Origin: Calothrix sp. PCC 6303
Lineage (GTDB): Bacteria > Cyanobacteriota > Cyanobacteriia > Cyanobacteriales > Nostocaceae
Direction of reading: 5' to 3'
Assembly: GCF_000317435.1 (NCBI RefSeq)
Contig: NC_019751.1
Location: forward strand, 2,480,001 to 2,544,000
DNA length: 64,000 nucleotides
Shown: piece after piece, positions 1 to 7,900 of the stretch
How the letters are laid out: each line of letters starts with the position of its first letter
Numbering within the stretch: the first letter of the stretch is position 1
Translations under genes and position numbers: made by a program
Notes under the pieces: model-generated
What the model saw: the letters and a program-made list of their open reading frames with translations, nothing else
Told to the model about the DNA's origin: nothing
The model's database searches: none

Positions 1-23
1 TCAGGAATTTTCCTGAATATAAA

Positions 24-63
24 GTAATAAAAAATACTAGAATGTCTTTTGCGTATTTATACT
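24..63 (+). promoter_or_regulatory. NtcA-type promoter candidate
   Basis: GTA (24-26), eight bases, TAC (35-37), then 20 bases and TATACT (58-63). This fits the classical NtcA-activated promoter layout GTAN8TAC-N20-24-TAN3T. It lies about 120 bases upstream of the alcohol dehydrogenase start and points toward it. GTAN8TAC alone occurs by chance in AT-rich DNA; the exact spacing to the -10 box is the stronger part. Confidence 0.4.
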
Positions 64-183
64 AACCTGCCCTTTCCCCATAACCCAAGAGATTCCAAGG
101 CAGTAATTTGATTTTCAACAGAAAGATAGCCGAAAAACCCACAAAATGTTACATCTATAAACGTCGATCGCGGTAAAATCAAC

Positions 184-1245
184 GTGAAAGCACAGGTATT
201 TCGAGGCGTTAAAAATCTATCTTACGAGGACATCCCAGTCCCATCTCTGGAAGCAGATGAAGTACTGGTTCAAGTCAGGGTTGTAGGGTTGTGTCAATCT
301 GATATCAAAAAAATCCTTTACCCCCTTTATGAACCTCCACGCATTTTTGGACATGAAACTGCGGGTGTGATTGCTGGTGTGGGTGCAAAGGTGAAAAAGT
401 GGCAAATTGGACAGCGGGTTGCAGTAATGCATCACATCCCCTGTATGCGCTGCGATTATTGCTTGAATGAAAATTATTCAATGTGCGACACCTACAAAAA
501 TATCGTCACCACAGCGGGGTTTGCACCCAGCGGAGGGGGTTTTGCTGAGTATGTGAAGGTTCCGGGACATATTGTGGAAAATGGCGGCTTGATTCCCATC
601 CCAGACGATATTAGCTTTGAGGAAGCAAGTTTTGTTGAACCTACTAATTGCTGCCTCAAAGCCGTGAAAAAGGCAAATATTCAACCTGGGCAAACCGTAT
701 TAATTACTGGTGCTGGTCCAATTGGGTTAATGTTTGTGATGTTGGTGAAGTATTTTGGCGCTAAAGCAATTACCACCGATTTGATTCCTTCCCGTGTGGA
801 GAAGGCTTTAAAAGTAGGTGCAGAAGCTGCTTTTGATGCTAGAGATGCTGATTTACCTGCAAAAATTCACGCACTTACTAACGGGATGGGTGTGGATACA
901 ACTTTACTTGCTGTCCCCAGTGAGAAGGCATTTTTCCAAGCTTTGGATTGTACCCGCAAAGGTGGAAAAATATTGTTCTTTGCCGAATTCCCCGATGAAT
1001 TGGAGATTCCCATTAACCCCAATATTCTATACCGTCGGGAAATTGACTTGATGGGAAGTTACAGTTCTTCATTTAAGGTGCAGAGTTTAGCCGCTGATAT
1101 TGTGTTTAATCGCCGAATTAATGTAAAAGAATTAATAAGCGATCGCTTCCCGCTGCAAAACCTATCTGAAGCTGTAGAACAAGCGACTAAACCCACAGCC
1201 GAAACCTATAAAATCCTAATTTATCCAGAAGCAGAAGAGTCCTAG
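184..1245 (+). CDS. Zinc-dependent alcohol dehydrogenase (MDR family)
   Basis: A 353-residue medium-chain dehydrogenase/reductase, probably a cytoplasmic NAD(P)-dependent alcohol or polyol dehydrogenase. The N-terminal GroES-like half holds the catalytic zinc ligands (Cys in GLCQSD, then GHE) and the cysteines of a structural-zinc lobe (IPCMRCDYC with a later Cys). The second half has a Rossmann motif, GAGPIGLM, around residue 177. Length is normal for the family. The start is GTG at 184, directly before the conserved KAQVFRG beginning; no better in-frame ATG exists. Substrate cannot be told; sorbitol/threonine-dehydrogenase-like members look closest. It stands alone, followed by a terminator-like hairpin and preceded by a possible NtcA promoter, which would tie expression to nitrogen status. 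Confidence 0.85.
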   Translation: MKAQVFRGVKNLSYEDIPVPSLEADEVLVQVRVVGLCQSDIKKILYPLYEPPRIFGHETAGVIAGVGAKVKKWQIGQRVAVMHHIPCMRCDYCLNENYSMCDTYKNIVTTAGFAPSGGGFAEYVKVPGHIVENGGLIPIPDDISFEEASFVEPTNCCLKAVKKANIQPGQTVLITGAGPIGLMFVMLVKYFGAKAITTDLIPSRVEKALKVGAEAAFDARDADLPAKIHALTNGMGVDTTLLAVPSEKAFFQALDCTRKGGKILFFAEFPDELEIPINPNILYRREIDLMGSYSSSFKVQSLAADIVFNRRINVKELISDRFPLQNLSEAVEQATKPTAETYKILIYPEAEES

Positions 1246-1251
1246 CAGTAG

Positions 1252-1275
1252 GGGCGAACAAATGTTCGCCCTTTT
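1252..1275 (+). terminator. Hairpin plus T-run after alcohol dehydrogenase
   Basis: GGGCGAAC (1252-1259) pairs with GTTCGCCC (1264-1271) around a short loop and is followed by TTTT. Seven bases after the stop codon, so a likely rho-independent terminator. The GTAGGGGC-N-AAC theme recurs in hairpins near 43971 and 44077. Confidence 0.6.
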
Positions 1276-1297
1276 AAAATTTTCTGTAAAACTTTTC

Positions 1298-1383
1298 CTA
1301 GTACAGCACGGCAGTAGTGAGTAGGCAGTGGGGGAAAGCCGTTTATGGTCAAATAATCCTCTAGTTATTTACGCGATGCTGCA
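1298..1383 (+). repeat. Dispersed intergenic repeat, copy 1
   Basis: About 86 bases almost identical to the reverse complement of 6341-6440. The shared core runs from GGCAGTAGTGAGTAGGCAG through the AAAGCCGTTTAT block to CTAGTTATTTACGC. This copy lacks a 14-base block present in the other copy. Confidence 0.75.
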
Positions 1384-1452
1384 CTACTACAGTTCAGCTT
1401 AAATAAACTAACCATTGAAAATAAGTGAAAAGCCTGTTTTATCGGCTTTATT

Positions 1453-1528
1453 CCTTCTGCCTTCTGACTCCTGCCTCCTGCCTCGTGCCTTCTGACTCGT
1501 GCCTTCTGACTCCTGACTCCTGCCTTCT
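1453..1528. repeat. Heptameric short tandem repeat (STRR)
   Basis: Degenerate 7-base units of the type CCTTCTG / ACTCCTG / CCTCCTG run for about 75 bases. Such heptad repeats are typical of intergenic DNA in filamentous cyanobacteria. A 73-codon minus-strand frame across it is a product of the repeat, not a gene. Confidence 0.75.
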
Positions 1529-1530
1529 TG

Positions 1531-2282
1531 TAATAGAACTTTCTGTTGGTTGTTCTCAGTATGTACTTAGTCGGAACACCCAGCAAATCTGGTCAAAATA
1601 AATTACCAACTCAAATGCTGAATACCTCGATCAAAAAGCATTTCGCACCTTTTTCAATCTCTAATTAAGGCATCTCTTCTTGAAGAAAACTTTGTGATTC
1701 ACTTAAAAAGATGAAGTTAATATCTTGATTACAAATGCATTCCGGCTTTAGATTTATCTTTCTGTAGAAATATTTAGATTGAACTATATAATTGGAGGCT
1801 TTTAAATACAGTCAGCAAGCCACGAATATCCTCACAAATCAAGCATTGATAAATGATTTCTGCTTTTTTTTAGAGGTTTTCAACTACGTACACACCAGTT
1901 ACCAAACAATTTGACAACACGGCAGTATCTCAAATTCACAAACTCTCTCAACTTTCTAGCTTTTACTTTGCAACCACCTATAAATTAAGTAGAATGGCGC
2001 TAAAAAATGGAAGTATATAAGGGAAAGTAAAGTTTTCCAAAAACTTCTCTCTTTATGCCTTGTCATAATGATAATTTTCAACACTAACCTATTTAGTCAT
2101 TAACAGGAGTATGAAATCATTTTTTAAACAACCTCAAACAAATATCAAAACCTTTCTTTAAAGGCTCACAGAATATCAGATCAAATAGTTTTCACTTCTG
2201 TTTTCTGGATCCTATCTTTTGACAGCAGATTTTTTACCAAAACCAACTTCACAAGATTATTTAATACCAGGGAAAATAGTTG
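1531..2282. other. Intergenic, no gene recognised
   Basis: AT-rich spacer upstream of the repeat protein gene. No convincing reading frame, RNA or repeat was seen beyond poly-T and poly-A runs; it probably holds the promoter of the gene starting at 2283. Confidence 0.4.
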
Positions 2283-4103
2283 ATGACTCTAACAAAAAAT
2301 AATCAAAGTATCATTCCCAAGCTAACCCTAGCTGCCTTAAAAACTGGCGGTTTGGCGGCAAGTTTGCTAAACACAGATATTTCTAGCGCATCTGCTGAAA
2401 TTATAATTCAAAGTACCGGAGCAATATCTGGGACAATTCAATTACCCAGTTTTAATCCAAATTTTAACACAAGTACAACCCGCATTGATACAGATTCAAC
2501 AGGTACCTATTACCGAAATATTGGGACAAAAAATAACCCAAATCTAGTTCCTGTTTACTCTTCTAAATTTGTTCAATTCAGTAACAATCCTGATGGAAGC
2601 ATCAAATATTACGTTGACTTCCTCGGAATTCCTGTTGTTTCATTTGATGGAGTTTTAACTTCACCTGCACTTTCAGATGGTGAACTTTCATCTTATTCCT
2701 ATCAAGGTAAGCTGGATGGTGTAAAATTTCAAGGTAACGTTCAAGATGAGTTTACGGTCGGTAAAGCCTACTATGAAGGTGTTGTCACCGATCCCAAAAC
2801 TGGACAACAATACAAAGGCAAATTTGAAGTCAATGCTCAAGGGTTGCGGTATAGTGATGCTAAAGCTGGTAGTACTGATACCCCGACAGTCTTTGATTTT
2901 AAATCGGATTTCATGCCAGGGAAACGTAGCGAAGCTAAACCAACTGTTACATCTTACAAGATGAACAATGCACCTTTAATTAGGGTGACAATCAAAGTAC
3001 CTGACAATGCAGAGGTTCTATCTACTGTCAGTCCCGTTAATACTAATACCAACACCAATACTAGTTCTAATACCACCACTAATACAAATACTGGGATAGT
3101 TAATACTGGAATCATCAACAGTGGAATTGGTGGTGGAATAGTAAGTTCTGGAATTACCAATGATGTCACAGTTGGCAGTAATGGAACTCTTGGTACTACC
3201 ACTAACTCAGTGGCAACAAATCCAAGTAGTGGAGTTACTTTAGATCAAGGTGTTACTGTTGAACCAAGCACCTTTACTGGTGGTATCACAGTTGGCAATA
3301 ATGGAACTCTTGATGCTGCCACTAACCCAGTGGCAACAAATCCAGGTAGTGGAGTTACTTTAGATCAAGGTGTTACTGTTGAACCAAGCACCTTTACTGG
3401 TGGTATCACAGTTGGCAATAATGGAACTCTTGATGCTACCACTAACCCAGTTGCTGCTAATCCAGGTAGTGGAATTACCTTAGATCAAGGTGTTACTGTT
3501 GAACCAAGCACCTTTACTGGTGGTGTTACTGTTAGTGACAATGGAACTCTTGATGCTAACACTAACCCAGTTGCTGCTAATCCAGGTAGTGGAATTACCT
3601 TAGATCAAGGTGTTACTGTTGAACCAAGCACCTTTACTGGTGGTGTTACTGTTAGTGACAATGGAACTCTTGGTAATGATAATAATCCAGTTACTACCAA
3701 TATGGTTAACACTATTGCTCTAAATAAGGCTGTTACAGTCGAACCTAACACATTAAAAGATGAGCGTGAAATTACTGAGAAAAACGAAACTTCTAACACT
3801 AATGTAGAAGCTAATAGAATGGGGAATCCAGAACCAGATTTAACCATTAATAGTATTGGGGCTTTAAACAATAATAACAACATATCTTTTGACAGTGGCG
3901 TAACTTCAGACGCTGAGATTACTCCTAGTAATAAAATATCGTCAGACTCTAACAGCGTAGATCAACCATCACCAAGTACTGGTAGTGGCATAGATTTTAA
4001 TATTGCAGCAGTTGATCCATCTGGTACAGTCAAAAACGTCAGTTTTGACAGTAATCAACCCAAAAAAGCAGTTGGTCCCCGTAGTAGAATACTAATGCGC
4101 TAA
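2283..4103 (+). CDS. Secreted repeat protein, unknown function
   Basis: A 606-residue protein of unknown function. The N-terminus looks like a weak signal peptide, with a hydrophobic run to about residue 35 ending in SSASA. Residues about 38-240 form a Thr/Ser/Asn-rich beta-type region. Residues about 250-285 are an N/T-rich linker, followed by at least four copies of a 40-residue unit containing TLDQGVTVEPSTFTGG, then an Asn/Ser-rich tail ending in basic residues (GPRSRILMR). ATG 2283 is preferred to the adjacent in-frame TTG. No PEP-CTERM, LPXTG or autotransporter signature was seen. The repeats and low-complexity composition suggest an extracellular or surface protein; this is inference. 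Confidence 0.65.
   Translation: MTLTKNNQSIIPKLTLAALKTGGLAASLLNTDISSASAEIIIQSTGAISGTIQLPSFNPNFNTSTTRIDTDSTGTYYRNIGTKNNPNLVPVYSSKFVQFSNNPDGSIKYYVDFLGIPVVSFDGVLTSPALSDGELSSYSYQGKLDGVKFQGNVQDEFTVGKAYYEGVVTDPKTGQQYKGKFEVNAQGLRYSDAKAGSTDTPTVFDFKSDFMPGKRSEAKPTVTSYKMNNAPLIRVTIKVPDNAEVLSTVSPVNTNTNTNTSSNTTTNTNTGIVNTGIINSGIGGGIVSSGITNDVTVGSNGTLGTTTNSVATNPSSGVTLDQGVTVEPSTFTGGITVGNNGTLDAATNPVATNPGSGVTLDQGVTVEPSTFTGGITVGNNGTLDATTNPVAANPGSGITLDQGVTVEPSTFTGGVTVSDNGTLDANTNPVAANPGSGITLDQGVTVEPSTFTGGVTVSDNGTLGNDNNPVTTNMVNTIALNKAVTVEPNTLKDEREITEKNETSNTNVEANRMGNPEPDLTINSIGALNNNNNISFDSGVTSDAEITPSNKISSDSNSVDQPSPSTGSGIDFNIAAVDPSGTVKNVSFDSNQPKKAVGPRSRILMR
3181..3680 (+). repeat. 120-bp in-frame tandem repeats
   Basis: Four consecutive units of exactly 120 bases (starting 3181, 3301, 3421, 3541) plus a partial fifth from 3661. 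Neighbouring units differ at few positions, many of them synonymous. Unit length is 40 codons, so copy-number change keeps the frame. Confidence 0.9.
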
Positions 4104-4121
4104 AAAACTCAATTTTTCTTC

Positions 4122-4164
4122 AAAAGTTGTAGAGATGTTACGGTTTAACGTCTCTACAACTTTT
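4122..4164 (+). terminator. Long hairpin terminator
   Basis: A 14-base perfect stem, AAAAGTTGTAGAGA (4122-4135) with TCTCTACAACTTTT (4151-4164), extended inward by further pairs, lies 18 bases after the stop codon and ends in a T-run. The GTAGAGA...TCTCTAC core is shared with hairpins near 20172 and 42103. Confidence 0.7.
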
Positions 4165-4578
4165 TGCTGTGCTACGAAAATTCTTTGTTTCTAAGTGGAG
4201 TCTGGGAAATGAGTCTTCTTTCTATGGGCTTTGAAGCCTTTAAAGAACACAAATTTACAGATGCACTTTATTTAATCTACACTCATAGATAAAATTTCTG
4301 TAAGTTTTGAGAAATTATTAAAAAAGTTAACAAATATTGAATCAATCACTATACTGGTCTGCTTATTTTCTATATAATTAGTGGAGTATGTAGCTTATAT
4401 ATAAAGATTCAACTATTTTTTCCTTACGAATTTGTAAATGTAAGCAAAGTTAGTAAAATCTGTGCTCCGAAGATTAAGCCAACCCTAAAGAAACTTAGTA
4501 TTTTCTTGTCGATGGGATGCCTTGTCTGTTTTTGGATTTACGGGAAATTGCCACGACTTAAGCTTTGCTGGAGGGATA
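4165..4578. other. Intergenic, no gene recognised
   Basis: AT-rich spacer between the repeat protein and the response regulator. No frame or structured RNA could be supported; presumably it contains the promoter of the downstream gene. Confidence 0.35.
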
Positions 4579-5016
4579 ATGGAATCGTCGTATGGATTTA
4601 TGGCAGCCGAAAAGCCGCACAGTCGTCAACAGCCGTTAGTGATGGTTGTGGAAGACAACGAAGATAATTTACTACTGATGGGTTATGTGATCGAATCTAT
4701 AGGTTGTAGACTAATCTCCCAGGGAAGTAGTTCCTCTGCGGTTTCAATTGCGAAAGAATATCAACCAGATTTAATTGTACTAGATATTTTGATGCCGGGA
4801 ATTAGTGGCATCGATCTCATTTATACTTTGAAGAAAGAACCATTGACATGCACAATACCAGCAATTGCTGTAACTGCTCTATCAGGGGTTGAGGAATATC
4901 ATCGTATTCTCAGTGCAGGTTTTGATGATTATATTAGTAAGCCTTATTCAATTGACAATTTGGAGGCATTACTATATCGCTATTTACCCACCCATCTAAT
5001 ACGCGACTCCGCTTAA
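4579..5016 (+). CDS. Single-domain response regulator
   Basis: A 145-residue protein made almost only of one CheY-like receiver domain. The acidic pocket (VVEDNEDN), the phospho-acceptor Asp in LIVLDILMPG, the Thr in AIAVTAL and the Lys in ISKPYS are all present, so phosphotransfer is expected. There is no output domain. ATG 4579 is chosen over an upstream TTG (4522) because GGAGG stands six bases before it. No histidine kinase lies nearby, so the partner is unknown. Confidence 0.85.
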   Translation: MESSYGFMAAEKPHSRQQPLVMVVEDNEDNLLLMGYVIESIGCRLISQGSSSSAVSIAKEYQPDLIVLDILMPGISGIDLIYTLKKEPLTCTIPAIAVTALSGVEEYHRILSAGFDDYISKPYSIDNLEALLYRYLPTHLIRDSA

Positions 5017-5046
5017 GTTCCACTGGGGTTGGAAACAGCTGTTGAC

Positions 5047-5472
5047 TTAGTTTTGAGATTCATCTTGGTTAATTTCCTTTTTTTTGTGTTTATTTGTAGC
5101 GGTAGGACTGCGGAAGTTGGGCAAATCCCCTAACACGGCGATAATCCCGGTGCGTCCAGTTTCTACAGTTGCATCACTTAACAATTCAAGGACAGTTACA
5201 CTCAAAGTCTCTTCAATCAACTTTAGAAGCAATGGTTGGATTGCCTCGTCTAATTCGCTTCTAACTTGTTCAGCCAGTTCTTGAGACCCCGATTCTGCTA
5301 ATAACTTTTCAGCTGGAGTGATGGAGTTTTCTAGTACAATTAGGAGATTGCGATCGCTAATTTGACAGGTGATCTTGCTGGGTTGGTGCCCTAGCTGCTC
5401 ACGGTAGAAAGCTTGAATGCGCTGTGATAATGTCCGTTCTAGTTGACCACGAGTTTGAATTTGTGTTGTCAT
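5047..5472 (-). CDS. DUF2294 / MpsC-family protein
   Basis: A 141-residue soluble protein beginning TTQIQTRGQLERTLSQRIQAFYREQLGH, split here into its conserved parts TRGQLERTLSQRI and AFYREQLGHQP, which are typical of DUF2294 (PF10057). Some family members are linked to sodium-dependent membrane-potential systems (MpsC); the role in cyanobacteria is not known to me. The Lys/Asp-rich tail is probably disordered. ATG start at 5472. It converges with the response regulator, with 30 bases between the stops. Confidence 0.65.
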   Translation of the reverse strand: MTTQIQTRGQLERTLSQRIQAFYREQLGHQPSKITCQISDRNLLIVLENSITPAEKLLAESGSQELAEQVRSELDEAIQPLLLKLIEETLSVTVLELLSDATVETGRTGIIAVLGDLPNFRSPTATNKHKKKEINQDESQN

Positions 5473-5946
5473 GGCTAAATTTTCTGAAATAATAGACTAC
5501 TATGGACAAGCCAAAAGTTAAAATTAGACTCTGGAAGGTTGATGTATTTCCAATAAAATCTTTGGAGTCCAGATTAATTTGCTCTTTTTCTTTCGGGCTT
5601 TTAGGTTGTGACAGTAGTGTAGGCGATTATTGTTAAGACCATAGTTATTTTTGTCGGTTGTATAAATATTAGTCGTTGCTTTTAGTTAAGGGAACCATCC
5701 CAATGTAGTATCTTGGGAGGATTTGAGTAAATCTATAGGTATACATTTTGTGTGTTGTCTAACACATGGGGAATATCTGTGGGACTGATACATCGGTAGG
5801 TTCTAATTTAGTGGCAAACGTTTTGTGAATCGCTATTACTGCAAAAGTATAACCCCACTATTTAAAAAAAATTAGTGGGGTAGATCACTTATAGTTCCAA
5901 CAAGGCTGATTTTAACCTTTAAATTAAATCTACTTTTTTAACTTAA
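5473..5946. other. Intergenic with one strong hairpin
   Basis: No gene seen. At 5852-5881 ACCCCACTA and TAGTGGGGT form a hairpin around an A-rich (T-rich on the minus strand) loop. It lies 66 bases beyond the stop of the minus-strand GlsB-like gene and may end that transcript. The rest probably holds the promoter of the DUF2294 gene. Confidence 0.45.
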
Positions 5947-6219
5947 TTAAACGGCGTTTCCACGGGTTACTAATCCCCAGAGGAAGATTGCGACAATAGC
6001 CCCAATTACAGCAACGAATAAACCGGGAAGACTAAAAGTCGTACTTGCTAATGCTAAGGTTCCCGTCTGCACAAATGTCATGATGCTACCGCCGACAAAG
6101 GCACCGATAATACCCAAAATCATGGTTGAAAGAATACCACCACCTTGCCTACCAGGATAAATGGCTTTAGCTATTGCACCGGCGACTATTCCTAAAACGA
6201 TCCAAGCTAGAAGATTCAT
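5947..6219 (-). CDS. GlsB/YeaQ/YmgE-family membrane protein
   Basis: A 90-residue integral membrane protein with three hydrophobic segments, starting MNLLAWIVLGIVAGAIAKAI and carrying the glycine-rich GRQGGG...ILGIIGAFVGG loop of the transglycosylase-associated (PF04226) family. Members are small stress-inducible membrane proteins without a proven biochemical function; the old transglycosylase label is not supported by activity data. ATG start at 6219, preceded by AGGAAAA. Monocistronic by position. Confidence 0.85.
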   Translation of the reverse strand: MNLLAWIVLGIVAGAIAKAIYPGRQGGGILSTMILGIIGAFVGGSIMTFVQTGTLALASTTFSLPGLFVAVIGAIVAIFLWGLVTRGNAV

Positions 6220-6340
6220 GTTATTTTTCCTTTTCTATGTTGCTATCATCTTAGTTTTTCATGCCTTATTTATTCTTCTACCGGGGGAAGTAAATGTAAT
6301 TAAATTAAGTATCTAATAAGGAATAGAAAACACAAGAAGC

Positions 6341-6440
6341 TTCAGCATGGCGTAAATAACTAGACCATTATTTGACCATGAAAGCCTTAGTAATAAACGG
6401 CTTTCCCCCACTGCCTACTCACTACTGCCTTGACGTACTA
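6341..6440 (-). repeat. Dispersed intergenic repeat, copy 2
   Basis: Reverse-complement copy of 1298-1383. It contains 14 extra bases after AAAGCCGTTTAT that complete an AAAGCC...GGCTTT hairpin missing from copy 1. Confidence 0.75.
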
Positions 6441-6464
6441 GGGTGAAAACTGTTGTAACTGGCA

Positions 6465-7304
6465 CTACGCCACTGCTAATTCTGAGATACTGCGTCCCAC
6501 TGCTGTGGCAATAGGTTTGAGACTATTTACTAATTCCAGCATTTCCTGTAAAGATAATGCCTGGGCGGCATCGGAAACTGATTTATCTGGTTCTGGGTGA
6601 CATTCAATTATTAAACCATCAGCACCACAAGCGACTGCTGCTTTTGCCATGGGTGCCACTAATTCCCGTCTGCCGACAGCGTGGGAGGGATCGACAATTA
6701 CGGGTAAATGGGTGATTTGTTTGAGTGCGGCAACTGCGGCTAAATCCAAAACGTTGCGGGTGTAGTTGTCGAAGCTGCGAATTCCCCGTTCACAAAGTAC
6801 TACATCCAGGTTGCCATGACTCATGATGTACTCAGCAGCCATGACGAATTCTTCGATGGTAGCAGCTAAACCACGTTTGAGGAGAATTGGTTTACCTGCT
6901 TGTCCTAATTCTTTGAGTAAATCGAAATTTTGCATGTTGCGACTACCAACTTGCAGCATATCAGCATGGGATGCGATCGCGTGAATTTGGGAAATAGCCA
7001 TTACCTCGGTGACAACGGGAAGATGGTATTTTTTACTAACTGCCGCTAAGATTTCTAATCCGGTTTCTCCCATCCCTTGGAATGCGTAGGGAGAGGTACG
7101 GGGTTTGTAAGCACCTCCACGCAAAGCTTGTACTGATGTAGTTGACAAATGTGCCGCTACTGTTTCCATTTGTTGGCGATTTTCCACCGTACAGGGACCA
7201 CCAATAATCACCAATTCTTTACCACCGAAAGCAACTTGGGAATTGAGTTTGACGATGCTTTGGTGTTGAGGGTGGGATTTAGCGGCTAATTTAGCGTTAA
7301 TCAT
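6465..7304 (-). CDS. aroF: 3-deoxy-7-phosphoheptulonate synthase (DAHP synthase)
   Basis: First enzyme of the shikimate pathway: joins phosphoenolpyruvate and erythrose-4-phosphate. The 279-residue product shows the AroF/KdsA-like barrel with IIGGPCTVE, RGGAYKPRTSPYAFQG, LLKRGLA, VDPSHAVGRR and IIECHPEPDKS, which carry metal and substrate ligands. It lacks the N-terminal regulatory extension of longer homologues, so allosteric control may be missing. ATG 7304 follows AGGAAAA and is preferred to a start 57 bases upstream that would fall close to the terminator T-run. The leader holds an aromatic-rich peptide and an attenuator, so supply of charged Phe/Tyr/Trp tRNAs probably controls transcription. 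Confidence 0.93.
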   Translation of the reverse strand: MINAKLAAKSHPQHQSIVKLNSQVAFGGKELVIIGGPCTVENRQQMETVAAHLSTTSVQALRGGAYKPRTSPYAFQGMGETGLEILAAVSKKYHLPVVTEVMAISQIHAIASHADMLQVGSRNMQNFDLLKELGQAGKPILLKRGLAATIEEFVMAAEYIMSHGNLDVVLCERGIRSFDNYTRNVLDLAAVAALKQITHLPVIVDPSHAVGRRELVAPMAKAAVACGADGLIIECHPEPDKSVSDAAQALSLQEMLELVNSLKPIATAVGRSISELAVA

Positions 7305-7342
7305 GATTGCTAGTTTTCCTAAGTAAGTTTGATAGATAGAAC

Positions 7343-7378
7343 AAAAAAAGCCCGAAACCATAATTTGTGGTTCCGGGC
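7343..7378 (-). terminator. Attenuator terminator of aroF leader
   Basis: On the minus strand GCCCGGAACCA (7378-7368) pairs with TGGTTTCGGGC (7360-7350) over 11 base pairs, followed by seven T (7349-7343). It lies between the leader peptide and the aroF start. The competing stem joins TTCCGGG (7412-7406) to CCCGGAA (7377-7371), which would prevent the terminator. A further stem, CAATAGCTAT (7451-7442) with ATAGCTATTG (7403-7394), encloses the aromatic codons. Together these are segments 1 to 4 of a classical attenuator. Confidence 0.85.
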
Positions 7379-7399
7379 GATGGCATTTTCACGCAATAG

Positions 7400-7474
7400 C
7401 TATCTCCCGGAAGGATCTTGCCAGAAGTAAAACCAAAAGTAATAGCTATTGAATGAGATTGTTTGAAATGTCAT
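7400..7474 (-). CDS. Aromatic leader peptide of aroF
   Basis: A 24-codon frame from ATG 7474 to TAG 7400 whose codons 11-18 read YYFWFYFW: eight aromatic residues in succession, with two more Phe earlier. Such a run is far outside chance and sits exactly in the loop of the first leader hairpin, just before the competing stems. By analogy to trp/phe leader peptides, ribosome stalling at uncharged Tyr, Phe or Trp tRNA would free the antiterminator and let RNA polymerase read into aroF. The ribosome binding site is weak, so translation itself is inferred. Confidence 0.82.
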   Translation of the reverse strand: MTFQTISFNSYYFWFYFWQDPSGR

Positions 7475-7516
7475 GGTAGTCAATGAAACTTTGCTAATTT
7501 TTCCTCAAAAAACAAA

Positions 7517-7593
7517 AACCGCAGAGTACACTCTGCGGTTCACCGGGTAATTTCCGTATGGAAACTAGACTCACCCCCGGTGAACCAATCCAT
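7517..7593 (-). promoter_or_regulatory. Second structured leader element with terminator
   Basis: Upstream of the leader peptide the minus strand folds into GGTTCACCGGG (7586-7576) with CCCGGTGAACC (7547-7537). Inside is a small TTTCC...GGAAA hairpin. Partly overlapping it, AACCGCAGAG (7540-7531) pairs with CTCTGCGGTT (7526-7517), followed by a T-rich run. It therefore looks like another terminator with an overlapping alternative stem. A 17-codon frame (7593-7540, beginning MDWF) crosses it. No known riboswitch core was recognised. Confidence 0.6.
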
Positions 7594-7900
7594 ACCAAAA
7601 ATAGAAGTAGTAATTTTTGTGGAACATTGATAAATTATTGAGAAAAATTAAAATAGTCGTAGATGGGGTTATCCTAACAAAACAAAACAGTAACGTCAAT
7701 CCCCAAAAATGCTCCAGAAAGAATTGTAATTTTCTCAACAGCCCGATTCAATAAAAGCAGCGAAAAATCTTAGAGGATGGGGTTTCTACCCAAATTTTCT
7801 GATCAGTTAGTCAAAGTGTCATTTTTAATTCTGATTTTTGTGCAAAGCTCATGGTGGCTACTTCACAAGAAACTAAAAAGTTACCAATTGTCAACAGTGT
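7594..7900. other. Divergent intergenic region
   Basis: Between the aroF leader (minus) and the zinc-ribbon gene (plus). No gene seen. It should contain both promoters; no clear box could be assigned by eye. Confidence 0.35.

Noticed and set aside
1365-1586. 73-codon minus-strand frame
   Set aside because: It crosses the heptad tandem repeat and codes for SQKA/GVRSQ-like repeats produced by the DNA repeat; no ribosome site or family.
7517-7586. Glutamine (glnA-type) riboswitch
   Set aside because: A TACGGAAATTACC stretch is only superficially like the glnA core; the required flanking conserved bases are not present.
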